Positions 18,747-27,604 of a stretch of 64,000 nt of DNA are shown piece by piece (the stretch's first letter is position 1; every line of letters begins with the position of its first letter). The stretch spans positions 372,001 to 436,000 of the forward strand of contig CBDEGO010000003.1 of the NCBI GenBank assembly GCA_965237995.1, given 5' to 3'. Source of the DNA: JAAELZ01 sp965237995 (lineage in GTDB: Bacteria; Pseudomonadota; Gammaproteobacteria; Arenicellales; Poriferihabitantaceae). Under the pieces are notes generated by a model, which saw only the letters and a program-made list of their open reading frames with translations, ran no database searches and was not told the DNA's origin. Both the position numbers and the translations under genes were made by a program.

Positions 18747-20470
18747 TAGAGACCTCCGTTGATTGGCTTTTTAGTACTTGGGTGCAACACCATCTCAGCG
18801 TGGCCGGCCCCGCCAGGAATCATTGGAAACACGTTTTCTGATTGGTCGGTAACAATATCCATGAACACCAATCGATCTTTCATCGCAAAAGCTTCTTTAA
18901 TCGCACCTTTTACATCAGCGGGCTTTTCAACGCGCATTCCAACATGACCGAAACTCTCGGCTAAATGGACAAAATCAGGTAAGGAATCCATATAACTATG
19001 TGAATAGCGGCGCTCGTAGATGAACTCTTGCCATTGACGAACCATGCCTAAGTATCGGTTATTTAGACATAGAATTTTAACGGGTAAAGAATATTGCAAA
19101 CACGTTGCAAGCTCTTGAATACACATCAAAATACTGCCATCGCCCGTGACACAGGCAACGTCCGCATCCGGATTACCAAATTGTGCACCCATCGCGGCGG
19201 GCAAGCCAAAACCCATGGTACCTAAACCACCAGAGTTAAGCCATTTACGCGGCTCGTCGAAATCATAATACTGCGCAGCCCACATTTGGTGCTGCCCCAC
19301 ATCAGAGGCAACAAACGCGGTACCACCGGTTACTTCATATAAATCTTTAATCACCTGCTGAGGCTTAATCAGCGTGTCACTATAATCAAACGCAAGACAA
19401 TCTAACGAGCGCCAATCATTAATTTGTGCCCACCAGTCTTTGGTTCGTTCAGGATCATACTCTGGCATCTCTTTAGCAGCTTCAATAATCTGCGTAAGCA
19501 CCACTTTAACGTCACCGACAATGGGGACATCGACTTTGCGGTTTTTGCCGATCGAGGCTGGGTCGATATCGATTTGCACCACCTTAGCTTTAGGTGCAAA
19601 TTTAGTTAAATCACCTGTAATACGATCATCAAAGCGGGCGCCTACAGCAAAGATCAAATCCGCCTCATGCATTGCCATATTGGATTCATAAGTTCCGTGC
19701 ATACCGAGCATGCCGATAAACTGCTTATCAGGCGCGGGATACGCTCCCAAAGCCATTAAGGTTTGAGTGACTGGTAAACCTGTTGATTTTACCCACTGGG
19801 TTAACTCGGCTGAAGCATTTGACAATATCGCTCCACCGCCTACATAAATGATCGGCCGTCGCGCTTGAGCAAGCAAATCCAAACCTTTGCGTATCTGGCG
19901 ATCATTACCCTTAACGATGGGCTGATAAGAACGAATCGACACCGACTCAGGGTAATGATAGTGTGCTTTTTGCGCGGTAACATCTTTTGGTATATCAACT
20001 ACGACAGGGCCCGGACGCCCCGTTTCCGCAATATGAAAAGCGCGTTTTAACGTCTCTGCCAACTCGTTGACATTTTTCACCATAAAGTTGTGTTTCACGC
20101 AAGGGCGCGTAATACCAACAATATCAGCTTCTTGAAATGCATCTGAGCCAATCAGTGGGCTAGGCACTTGCGCCGTTATCACCACCATCGGGATAGAGTC
20201 CATAAACGCCGTCGCAATCCCAGTTACGGCATTGGTTGCACCCGGCCCAGACGTAACCAAGACCACGCCGGTTTTACCAGTAGAGCGCGTATAGCCATCC
20301 GCAATGTGCGTTGCCCCTTGCTCGTGACGCGTTAATATATGTTTTATATGCTCATGGTTATAGATTGCGTCGTAGATATGCAACGCCGCACCACCTGGAT
20401 AACCATAAACAAACTCCACGCCTTCATCGTGCAAACTTTGCACAACAATCTCAGCACCAGTGAGTTCCAC
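18746..20470 (-). CDS. ilvB: Acetolactate synthase, catalytic (large) subunit
   Basis: 574 residues of the ThDP enzyme that condenses pyruvate units in valine, leucine and isoleucine synthesis. The N-terminal domain has VEFVYGYPGG and the catalytic Glu in RHEQGATHIADG. The central FAD-linked domain is intact, and the ThDP motif GDGSILMCIQEL...NN is C-terminal. Its start is at GTG/ATG around 20470 with a 310-base divergent region to asd. I saw no leader peptide rich in branched-chain codons there, so attenuation is not supported. Confidence 0.97.
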   Translation of the reverse strand: MELTGAEIVVQSLHDEGVEFVYGYPGGAALHIYDAIYNHEHIKHILTRHEQGATHIADGYTRSTGKTGVVLVTSGPGATNAVTGIATAFMDSIPMVVITAQVPSPLIGSDAFQEADIVGITRPCVKHNFMVKNVNELAETLKRAFHIAETGRPGPVVVDIPKDVTAQKAHYHYPESVSIRSYQPIVKGNDRQIRKGLDLLAQARRPIIYVGGGAILSNASAELTQWVKSTGLPVTQTLMALGAYPAPDKQFIGMLGMHGTYESNMAMHEADLIFAVGARFDDRITGDLTKFAPKAKVVQIDIDPASIGKNRKVDVPIVGDVKVVLTQIIEAAKEMPEYDPERTKDWWAQINDWRSLDCLAFDYSDTLIKPQQVIKDLYEVTGGTAFVASDVGQHQMWAAQYYDFDEPRKWLNSGGLGTMGFGLPAAMGAQFGNPDADVACVTGDGSILMCIQELATCLQYSLPVKILCLNNRYLGMVRQWQEFIYERRYSHSYMDSLPDFVHLAESFGHVGMRVEKPADVKGAIKEAFAMKDRLVFMDIVTDQSENVFPMIPGGAGHAEMVLHPSTKKPINGGL

Positions 20471-20742
20471 AAAAACCTCGTATTATTTAAAATTGTTTAA
20501 TCTGAAATAAGCAATGTGAATCATCACTTAATTAGCAGTGTTAACGCTAGCCAATGCTTGCAAATTAATCTTCAAGCAATATGACGGAAACAAGCTATCA
20601 AAGGGCGTTTTTACCCTAAATAACTAAGAACATCAATGACACATTAGCCGCAAACCAAAATAAACCCCAATTGACGCTATCACCGACGCGAAATTGAACG
20701 AATTTTAATGTTTTGTATGGATATTTTTAAAGGGCGTTTCGA

Positions 20743-20748
20743 TATAAT
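20743..20748 (+). promoter_or_regulatory. Probable -10 box of asd
   Basis: TATAAT sits 34 bases before the asd start in the 311-base ilvB-asd gap. No good -35 hexamer is found at 16-18 bases, so the assignment is weak. The rest of the gap is AT-rich with no recognisable element. Confidence 0.35.
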
Positions 20749-20781
20749 TAGCAGTCAATTATTCTTCTTTACTATTTGATA

Positions 20782-21906
20782 ATGGCTGTTAAAAGAGTTG
20801 GCTTCGTCGGTTGGCGAGGTATGGTGGGTTCTGTTTTATTGCAACGCATGCAAGCAGAAGGCGATTTTGACTTAATTGACGAAGCAGAATTCTACACCAC
20901 CTCTCAATTGGGACAGCCTGCCCCAGACATAGGAAAGCCTAGTGCCCCACTAAAAGACGCCAACGATCTCGAAGCGCTCGGCAAACTAGATGCCATTGTG
21001 ACTTGCCAAGGCGGCGACTACACAACATCTATTTACGAACCCCTGATTAAATCGGGGTGGAAAGGCTATTGGATTGATGCCGCTTCGACCTTACGCATGG
21101 ATGACGATGCGATTATCGTACTAGACCCTGTTAACCTTGCTGTTATTGAACAGGGCCTAGACCAAGGCATTACTAAATTGATCGGCGGAAATTGCACGGT
21201 AAGTTTAATGCTGATGGGCTTAGGCGGCCTATTCAATGCCGGACAAGTTGAATGGATGTCTGCGATGACTTACCAAGCCGCATCGGGCTCCGGCGCAAAG
21301 CATATGCGCGAATTGATCCAACAAATGGGCGAAATCAATTCAGCAACTGCTGATTTGTTAAACGACCCAGCTTCAAGTATTTTGCACATTGACCAACAAG
21401 TGACCGACACACTGCACTCGGACGACTTTTCAATTGACAATTGGAAAGTCCCTTTAGCTGGTAGTTTAATTCCGTGGATCGATGCTGATCTAGACAACGG
21501 AGTAAGTCGAGAAGAATGGAAAGCCCCTGCTGAAACAAACAAAATTTTAGGCCGCGACAGCGATCGTTTAATACCAATCGACGGATTGTGTATACGCATC
21601 GGCGCGATGCGCTGCCACGCCCAAGCCTTAACGATTAAGTTAAAGCAAGACATCCCAATGGATGAAATTGAGGCAATGATAGGCGAAGAAAACGATTGGG
21701 TAGAGGTGGTTCCCAACCAAAGCGTACCGTCACAGGAACGGCTAACGCCAGCCTACGCCACCGGCACGATGAATGTGCCTGTTGGCCGTCTGCGCAAGAT
21801 GCAAATGGGCGGCGAATATTTAAGCGCATTTACTGTGGGAGACCAGCTACTTTGGGGTGCAGCGGAACCGCTGCGTCGTGTACTTAGAATACTATTGGAA
21901 CGGTAA
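20782..21906 (+). CDS. asd: Aspartate-semialdehyde dehydrogenase
   Basis: 374 residues of the long gram-negative Asd type. The NADP site is VGFVGWRGMVGSVL at the N-terminus. The catalytic Cys lies in GGNCTVSLMLMGL, the substrate Arg in the CIRIGAMRCHAQAL segment, and YQAASGSGAKHMREL is typical. It feeds lysine/DAP, threonine and methionine synthesis. I chose the ATG at 20782, which gives the family N-terminus MAVKRVGF; an in-frame TTG two codons earlier is less likely. Confidence 0.97.
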   Translation: MAVKRVGFVGWRGMVGSVLLQRMQAEGDFDLIDEAEFYTTSQLGQPAPDIGKPSAPLKDANDLEALGKLDAIVTCQGGDYTTSIYEPLIKSGWKGYWIDAASTLRMDDDAIIVLDPVNLAVIEQGLDQGITKLIGGNCTVSLMLMGLGGLFNAGQVEWMSAMTYQAASGSGAKHMRELIQQMGEINSATADLLNDPASSILHIDQQVTDTLHSDDFSIDNWKVPLAGSLIPWIDADLDNGVSREEWKAPAETNKILGRDSDRLIPIDGLCIRIGAMRCHAQALTIKLKQDIPMDEIEAMIGEENDWVEVVPNQSVPSQERLTPAYATGTMNVPVGRLRKMQMGGEYLSAFTVGDQLLWGAAEPLRRVLRILLER

Positions 21907-21946
21907 CTATTTTATCGCTCTTCAATGCATCCTAACGTTTTGAGCT

Positions 21947-22624
21947 ATGTTCATTAGAGTCTTTTTGGCCCTAGTGGTATTTGCTGGCTTAATGGTATTT
22001 ATCGCTTGGTATTCGCGCGCAAACGATCAGCAGCGCAACCAAGCAATCAAGAATATGTTGTTATATGGGCTAGGCATTGCATTATTGCTACTGGTAGTCA
22101 CCGGGCGTATTCCATGGTTGTTTGCTTTGGTCTCTGCTGCCATTCCTTTTTACCGCCGCGCGTTGGCATTTAAAGGCATCATCAATTTCTTTGGCAAAAA
22201 CATAGGCCCAACCAAGTTAACGACAAAGTGGTTGATTGTTCAATATGACTTTGGCAAAAAAACGTTAGATGCCAAAATTATTCAGGGCGAGTTTGAAGGT
22301 CAGCATTTAAGCGAATTGGCAGACAAGCAACTACAAACCTTGTTAGAGCAATGCAAAACCGACATACAAAGCCGGGCGGCTGTTCACGCATTTATGGCAA
22401 TGCGGCATAGTTCTGGCTCTAATGAGCAACATAACCCCGTAGCGAGTAGCCAGCTATCAAAACAGCAAGCCTACGAGGTGCTGGGGTTGCAAGATGGCGC
22501 AAGCCAAGAGACTATCAAACAAGCCCACAAACGTTTGATGCAAAAATTGCACCCAGATAGAGGGGGCTCTACCTACTTAGCGACGCAAATTAATGCGGCA
22601 AAAGATACTTTACTCAATTCGTAA
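21947..22624 (+). CDS. Membrane-anchored DnaJ-domain protein
   Basis: 225 residues. Two hydrophobic segments fill residues 1-20 and 38-62, and a C-terminal J domain (about 173-225) has the HPD motif in KLHPDRGG. The layout is like the Tim14/DjlC-type proteins with the J domain at the end rather than the start. It would recruit a DnaK-type chaperone at the inner-membrane surface; the client is unknown. It lies 40 bases after asd and 4 bases before a penicillin-binding-protein gene. Confidence 0.82.
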   Translation: MFIRVFLALVVFAGLMVFIAWYSRANDQQRNQAIKNMLLYGLGIALLLLVVTGRIPWLFALVSAAIPFYRRALAFKGIINFFGKNIGPTKLTTKWLIVQYDFGKKTLDAKIIQGEFEGQHLSELADKQLQTLLEQCKTDIQSRAAVHAFMAMRHSSGSNEQHNPVASSQLSKQQAYEVLGLQDGASQETIKQAHKRLMQKLHPDRGGSTYLATQINAAKDTLLNS

Positions 22625-22628
22625 ATAG

Positions 22629-23918
22629 ATGTTTAGAAAGAAAGGTCAGTTTGATCAAAGTGTGCCTTTATCGGCGTATCAACCAAACAACAAAAACCCG
22701 CTACGAGCTATTGTAGCTACTGTGTTGGTGTTGGGAGCCGGGTTTTTGATTGCCAAGCAGTGGCAACCTGCTGACTCAAATACACCTAAATCAGTATACA
22801 AGGTCAATACCAAGGTTAATACACAACCCGTTAATAAGAAGTTCCTACGTAAGCGCTTAACTCCGTATGTTCATGCTGGAAAATACCCTTCGCAAATACA
22901 TTTTGAGGGGCAAACTTTAGACGTGCAGTACACGTTTGATGCCGATTTACAGCAATGGGCAGAAAAACGTTTGTCGCGCTATAACCCCGATTACGCCAGC
23001 ATGGTGTTACTAGAACCCAGCTCTGGTAAAATTTTGGCAATGGCCTCTAGTAGACGCGATGGCAAAGCTGCACACGAGCTACCATTCAAAGCCACTTACC
23101 CGGGAGCTTCAACCTTTAAGCTGATTACGGCGGTTGCAGCGTTAGAAGAAGGTATTGCCACGCCGAGCACTAAATATTCTTTCAATGGCAAGTCAACTAC
23201 CTTATACAAAAAACAAGTGTTTAACGCGCAGCGCAATAAATGGACACGTGACATGTCGCTAACCACTGCCTTTGCCAAATCAGTGAATCCAATCTTCGGG
23301 CGCATGGGGGCAGAACAGCTTGGCGGCGCCACACTACTTAGGTATGCAGAAAAGTATGGCTATAATGCTCAGTTTACCTCCGATTTTGACTTTGATAATG
23401 GGAGCGTCAACATTGACGTACACAATGATTGGAACGTAGTTGAAGCCGCTTCAGGCTATACCCGAGCCAATACCTTAAGCCCAGTCCACGGCGCAGCCAT
23501 CGCCGCCAGTATCGTCAATGGCGGACAGTTGATTCCACCGTCTATTGTTGAAAATGTACGTAACAGTGCAGGTAAAGGACTCTATCAACACACCCCACCG
23601 GCGATCGAAGTCATTAGCGGAAAAACCAGCAGGGCAATGAAAAAGCTAATGAGAGCCACTGTTAAAGAAGGTTCAGGCCGAAAGACTCTTCGCAAGTTAT
23701 ATAATAAAAAAGCTTACAATGGGGTGATTGCAGGCGCAAAAACTGGGCATTTATCTGGCAAAAACCCTGAGGGCCGCTATGATTGGATCATTGGCTATGG
23801 TGAGCGTGGTGGCAAACAAATTGCCTTTGCTGTTATGTGTATCAATAAAGAAAAGTGGTATGTAAAATCTGGTGATTTAGCGCGCGAAGCATTAGAGTTT
23901 TACTTCAAGGAACCCTGA
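22629..23918 (+). CDS. Penicillin-binding protein, transpeptidase domain
   Basis: 429 residues with one membrane anchor (about 27-43) and a transpeptidase domain. The three active-site motifs are present: STFK (Ser161), SVN (218-220) and KTG (371-373). There is no glycosyltransferase domain and the N-terminal region is short, so it is not a normal PBP1, PBP2 or PBP3. It probably crosslinks or modifies peptidoglycan in the periplasm; the exact role is unknown. It is 4 bases after the J-domain gene. Confidence 0.87.
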   Translation: MFRKKGQFDQSVPLSAYQPNNKNPLRAIVATVLVLGAGFLIAKQWQPADSNTPKSVYKVNTKVNTQPVNKKFLRKRLTPYVHAGKYPSQIHFEGQTLDVQYTFDADLQQWAEKRLSRYNPDYASMVLLEPSSGKILAMASSRRDGKAAHELPFKATYPGASTFKLITAVAALEEGIATPSTKYSFNGKSTTLYKKQVFNAQRNKWTRDMSLTTAFAKSVNPIFGRMGAEQLGGATLLRYAEKYGYNAQFTSDFDFDNGSVNIDVHNDWNVVEAASGYTRANTLSPVHGAAIAASIVNGGQLIPPSIVENVRNSAGKGLYQHTPPAIEVISGKTSRAMKKLMRATVKEGSGRKTLRKLYNKKAYNGVIAGAKTGHLSGKNPEGRYDWIIGYGERGGKQIAFAVMCINKEKWYVKSGDLAREALEFYFKEP

Positions 23919-23952
23919 GACAATTTCACCGCGTAACGACGTTTGAATTGAT

Positions 23953-24837
23953 ATGAAACAATACCTCGATGCAGTCCAGCACACCCTTGATAAGGGTACT
24001 CGCAAACATAATAGAACAGGAATTGATACCTTATCGACCTTCAATGTTAATTACAGCATCGATTTAAAAAACGGCTTTCCACTACTGACCACCAAAGAAA
24101 TCTCTTGGAAAAATATTGTTATCGAAAACCTTTGGTTTATCTCCGGCAGTACTGATATTCGCTTATTGCAAAAACACGGTTGTAAATTTTGGGACCCGTG
24201 GGCAGACCCTGAGACATCGAAAGTGCCAAGTGCATATGGCAACTTTTGGCGACACTTCCCAACCGTTAATAGCGATGGAGAACTCACGCTAAACGATCAA
24301 ATACAGTATGTGATTAGCGAATTAGAGGCTAACCCTATGAGCCGCAGATTGGTTGTCTCTGCATGGTCGCCGGGTAACGCACAAAGTAGCGCACTGCCTC
24401 CTTGTCATGCTTTTTGGGTGTTAAATACTCAAAACGATGAAAATGGCGACCCGCGCCTATGTTTACATCTTACCCAGCGTAGTGCAGATATTGCGCTAGG
24501 AGTGCCCTATAACATCGCCGGTTATTCGTTTCTCATCGAGTTAATTGCGCGCTTTACCAATATGCAAGTCGGCGAATTTGGCCATACCTTAATTGATGCG
24601 CACATCTATACAAGCAAAGCAGATGGAACGATGGCGGAGTACGACCATATACCCGGCCTGCGAGAACAATTAACGCGTACACCGCGCGCGCTGCCGAAAT
24701 TGACTATTTCTGACAAAATAACAGAATTAGACGATATTCATGCCCTACTGGAGCTAGATACCGCAGACATTATGGATCACTTTGTTTTAGAGGGCTATCA
24801 GCCTTACCCAAAACTCACATTCAAAGTGGCTGTATGA
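23953..24837 (+). CDS. thyA: Thymidylate synthase
   Basis: 294 residues of the folate-dependent dUMP methyltransferase. RTGIDTLSTF at the N-terminus holds the phosphate-binding Arg. The catalytic Cys is in LPPCHAFW, and RSADIALGVPYNIAGYS and the C-terminal FKVAV-type end match the family. It is longer than the 264-residue E. coli form and resembles the 290-300-residue class. The stop overlaps the folA start (ATGA). Confidence 0.97.
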   Translation: MKQYLDAVQHTLDKGTRKHNRTGIDTLSTFNVNYSIDLKNGFPLLTTKEISWKNIVIENLWFISGSTDIRLLQKHGCKFWDPWADPETSKVPSAYGNFWRHFPTVNSDGELTLNDQIQYVISELEANPMSRRLVVSAWSPGNAQSSALPPCHAFWVLNTQNDENGDPRLCLHLTQRSADIALGVPYNIAGYSFLIELIARFTNMQVGEFGHTLIDAHIYTSKADGTMAEYDHIPGLREQLTRTPRALPKLTISDKITELDDIHALLELDTADIMDHFVLEGYQPYPKLTFKVAV

Positions 24838-25355
24838 GAATAATAGGCGCTATCGCGGCAATGACCAAAGACCGAGTGATCGGCGCTGAAAATACGATAC
24901 CTTGGCACTATTCAGAAGATTTCAAACGTTTCAAACGGACTACCTTAAATAGCGCGATTATTATGGGGCGTAATACTTGGGAATCTATCGGCAGCAAAGC
25001 GCTTCCAAAGCGTCAGAATATCGTGATTAGCAGACGCCCTGTAGAAGGCGTTGAGTGCTACACCTCCATCGATGCCGCTTTTGCCGCTGTCGACGATAGC
25101 ACCAATATTTGGGTTATTGGTGGCGGGCAAATTTATGCTGAAACCATCAATCGATGTACCTTATTAGATATCACCACCGTACCTGACAAAATTAAAGTGC
25201 AAGGCGCAGTTCGCTTTCCAGAGATACATTCATCACATTGGCACGCCGGCCCTAGCCAAACTCTTGCTGAAGACACGCGCCTTAGTTGCCAACGATTTAT
25301 ACCTCATGCATTGAGCAAAGACTCAACTGCGCTTGAATGGCTAAATATTAATTGA
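24834..25355 (+). CDS. folA: Dihydrofolate reductase
   Basis: 173 residues. IGAIAAMTKDRVIG starts the protein, NTIPWHYSEDFKRFK carries the catalytic acidic residue, and MGRNTWESIG and VIGGGQIYAE are the NADPH-binding segments. It regenerates tetrahydrofolate for ThyA, encoded directly upstream with a 4-base overlap. Its stop overlaps the next start codon by one base (TGATG). Confidence 0.96.
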   Translation: MRIIGAIAAMTKDRVIGAENTIPWHYSEDFKRFKRTTLNSAIIMGRNTWESIGSKALPKRQNIVISRRPVEGVECYTSIDAAFAAVDDSTNIWVIGGGQIYAETINRCTLLDITTVPDKIKVQGAVRFPEIHSSHWHAGPSQTLAEDTRLSCQRFIPHALSKDSTALEWLNIN

Positions 25356-25717
25356 TGGCCATCTTGTTTCGCTTACGCTCAGTCCCTGACGATGAAGCTA
25401 ATGAAGTACGTGATTTGTTAACCGAAAACCAGATTCTATTTCGAGAAACCGGCGCTGGCTTTCTAGGCATAGGAACAGCGGCAATTTGGGTAGACCAAGC
25501 AGAACAATTGACCCATGCACAATCTTTACTTCACGACTATCAAGCCAATCGACTACGACAGGCGCAATTACAGTTATCTGAAGAAAAACGCAATGACGAG
25601 CAAGACACTTTATCGCGTAGCTTTAAGCAAAACCCAGTTAAATTTGTTGTCTATATCACAATAGCTTTACTGATCATTTATTTAAGCACTCAACCCTTTT
25701 GGGGATTGAGTGAATAA
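25355..25717 (+). CDS. DUF6164-type small membrane protein
   Basis: 120 residues. The N-terminal half (LFRLRSVPDDEANEVRDLL, then FRETGAGFLGIGTAAIWV) matches a conserved gammaproteobacterial family of unknown function. One membrane segment lies near residues 95-112 and a basic, glutamine-rich helix precedes it. Its ATG overlaps the folA stop, so it is co-translated with thyA-folA. The family name comes from memory; the function is unknown. Confidence 0.7.
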   Translation: MAILFRLRSVPDDEANEVRDLLTENQILFRETGAGFLGIGTAAIWVDQAEQLTHAQSLLHDYQANRLRQAQLQLSEEKRNDEQDTLSRSFKQNPVKFVVYITIALLIIYLSTQPFWGLSE

Positions 25718-25738
25718 ACACCTTCATTGAAACTGCAT

Positions 25739-26626
25739 ATGAGTTCAAACAAATCAACTTACGGCTGCTCCAGTATGGTTAACCGCCTGCATCGCGTTGC
25801 AATGCGACGCCCAGGCAAGGCCCTACTTACTGCTGATGCCAATAAATGGCATTACGCGAAAACCTTGAGCCCAGAAAAGCTAATCTCCCAGTATGAAGCA
25901 TTTACTTCATTGGTTGAAAATACAGGCTGTGAAATAGTCTGGATAGAACCCGCAGACGATGACCTCGCCGACTCGGTGTTCACTTACGACCCTTCTTTTA
26001 TGACGCCCGCAGGCCCAGTCGTGCTTAACTTGGGTAAAGCGCTTAGAAAAGGCGAGGCCTCTTTGCACGCGCAATTTTATGCAGAACAAGGGATTCCAGT
26101 GTTGGGAACGATAACAGCACCTGGTACTTTTGAAGGCGGTGACTGCTTTTGGTTAGATGATAAAACACTGGCTGTAGGTCGCGGGTTTCGCACAAATCTA
26201 GAGGGCGTGCGTCAAATGCGTGCGCTACTGGCACCACATAACATCGAAGTTCTAGACTTCGACCTGCCCGTGTATAAAGGCAGTGCGGCGTGCTTGCATT
26301 TAATGTCTGTCGTCAGCCCCTTAGCAGAAAGATTAGCTTTGGTTTATGCTCCCTTGATGCCAACTTCGCTATATCAACAGATGTTGGAAATGGGCTATAC
26401 CCTCATTGAAGCACCTCACGATGAATTTGAAACGAGTCTCGGATTAAATCTGAATGTGCTAGCGGTAGCGCCTATGCACTGCATTGCCGTTGCTGGGTTT
26501 AAAAAAACACAACAGTTAATGCGCGATGCGGGTTGTAAGGTAGAAGTGTTTGACGCAGACGAATTATGCATCCCATGTGAAGGCGGCCCAACTTGCATGA
26601 CAAGACCTATTTTACGCGTCGCATAA
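25739..26626 (+). CDS. Dimethylarginine dimethylaminohydrolase-like protein
   Basis: About 295 residues of the amidinotransferase/guanidine-modifying superfamily. RPGKALL begins the fold. FTYDPSF and FEGGDCFWLDDKTLAVGRGFRTN hold the catalytic acidic residues, the VYKGSAACLHLMSV segment holds the His, and the nucleophilic Cys lies near the end in EGGPTCMTRPI. It likely hydrolyses a guanidine compound such as methylated arginine; the substrate cannot be fixed. The ATG at 25739 is preferred over an upstream TTG. Confidence 0.8.
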   Translation: MSSNKSTYGCSSMVNRLHRVAMRRPGKALLTADANKWHYAKTLSPEKLISQYEAFTSLVENTGCEIVWIEPADDDLADSVFTYDPSFMTPAGPVVLNLGKALRKGEASLHAQFYAEQGIPVLGTITAPGTFEGGDCFWLDDKTLAVGRGFRTNLEGVRQMRALLAPHNIEVLDFDLPVYKGSAACLHLMSVVSPLAERLALVYAPLMPTSLYQQMLEMGYTLIEAPHDEFETSLGLNLNVLAVAPMHCIAVAGFKKTQQLMRDAGCKVEVFDADELCIPCEGGPTCMTRPILRVA

Positions 26627-26750
26627 ATGAGCTAACGCTGCCCGTTGAATCCATTTATCGATATAAGACCTAATTTGCGGAATGAGCGAATTGGTGTAAA
26701 CTCAGCAAAAACGTAAGCCCACACAACAAAGAATACAACTGGAGGTAAAC

Positions 26751-27134
26751 ATGCACTTTTTAGATCAGTTCAAATTACACGTCTATGCCCTATTGCGCAT
26801 CATCACAGGTTTTTTATTTGTTTGGCACGGCACACAAAAATTTTTAGACTTTCCAAAGCCCGGCCCTGAAAACATGAACACCTTACTCACCGTAGGTGGC
26901 GGCATTGAGCTCATTGGTGGAATATTGGTGATGATTGGCTTGTTTACCCGCCCTGCGGCATTTATCTGTAGTGGCACCATGGCAGTCGCTTATTGGCTAT
27001 TTCACGCGCCTGGATCCAACCCTTTCTTTCCGATACTTAATGGCGGTGAACTTGCTATTTTATTCTGCTTTGTATTCTTATATATCGCTTGCAATGGAGC
27101 AGGCAAATGGAGCGTAGACTCGGCGCGAAGCTAA
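26751..27134 (+). CDS. DoxX family membrane protein
   Basis: 127 residues with four membrane segments. RIITGFLFVWHGTQKFL and GGGIELIGGILVMIGLFTRPAAF are typical of the DoxX/SURF4-like family. A strong ribosome site (GGAGG, 5 bases before the ATG) supports the start. The biochemical role of such proteins is poorly defined. It has no clear operon partner; the next gene follows after 23 bases. Confidence 0.88.
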   Translation: MHFLDQFKLHVYALLRIITGFLFVWHGTQKFLDFPKPGPENMNTLLTVGGGIELIGGILVMIGLFTRPAAFICSGTMAVAYWLFHAPGSNPFFPILNGGELAILFCFVFLYIACNGAGKWSVDSARS

Positions 27135-27157
27135 TTAATTCAACCTGTTAAGTAGCT

Positions 27158-27574
27158 TTGTCAGCTCCGCAAACAATCCAAGGAAGTTGCCTATGCAAGG
27201 CAACACAATATGATGTGGAGGTACAATTTAAAGCATTCTATTTCTGCCATTGTAGTCAATGCCGCAAATTAACGGGGTCTTCTTTCGCGTCAAATATTCT
27301 CTGTGAACCCGCTGAAATTAAATGGACAACGGGCAGCGCCTTCGTAAAGCGCTTCGACTACCCTGGAGAAGGTGCCTATACCCAAGTATTTTGTACCGAG
27401 TGCGGGTCTGGCTTACCATTTCTAAGTGAAAGCGGAGCTACGTTATTCATTCCTGCGGGATCAGTTGACACAAAATTAAACATCACCCCCGATAAGAATA
27501 TATTTTGGAAAGATCGCTCTAGTTGGATAGACAAAGGGCTCAATGCTGAAAAGTGCTCAGGCTTTCCCGATTGA
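27158..27574 (+). CDS. GFA/CENP-V family zinc protein
   Basis: 138 residues with the zinc pattern of the glutathione-dependent formaldehyde-activating-like family: GSCLCKA, then CHCSQCRKLTGSSFA, then CTECGSGL. Most members are not formaldehyde enzymes and their substrates are unknown. A TTG start is the only in-frame option that keeps the first Cys pair; a TAAG stretch upstream is a weak ribosome site. An acyl-CoA ligase gene follows after 30 bases. Confidence 0.85.
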   Translation: MSAPQTIQGSCLCKATQYDVEVQFKAFYFCHCSQCRKLTGSSFASNILCEPAEIKWTTGSAFVKRFDYPGEGAYTQVFCTECGSGLPFLSESGATLFIPAGSVDTKLNITPDKNIFWKDRSSWIDKGLNAEKCSGFPD

Positions 27575-27604
27575 ATTTCCGCTCCATAATATCGACTAAG
27601 TTCA

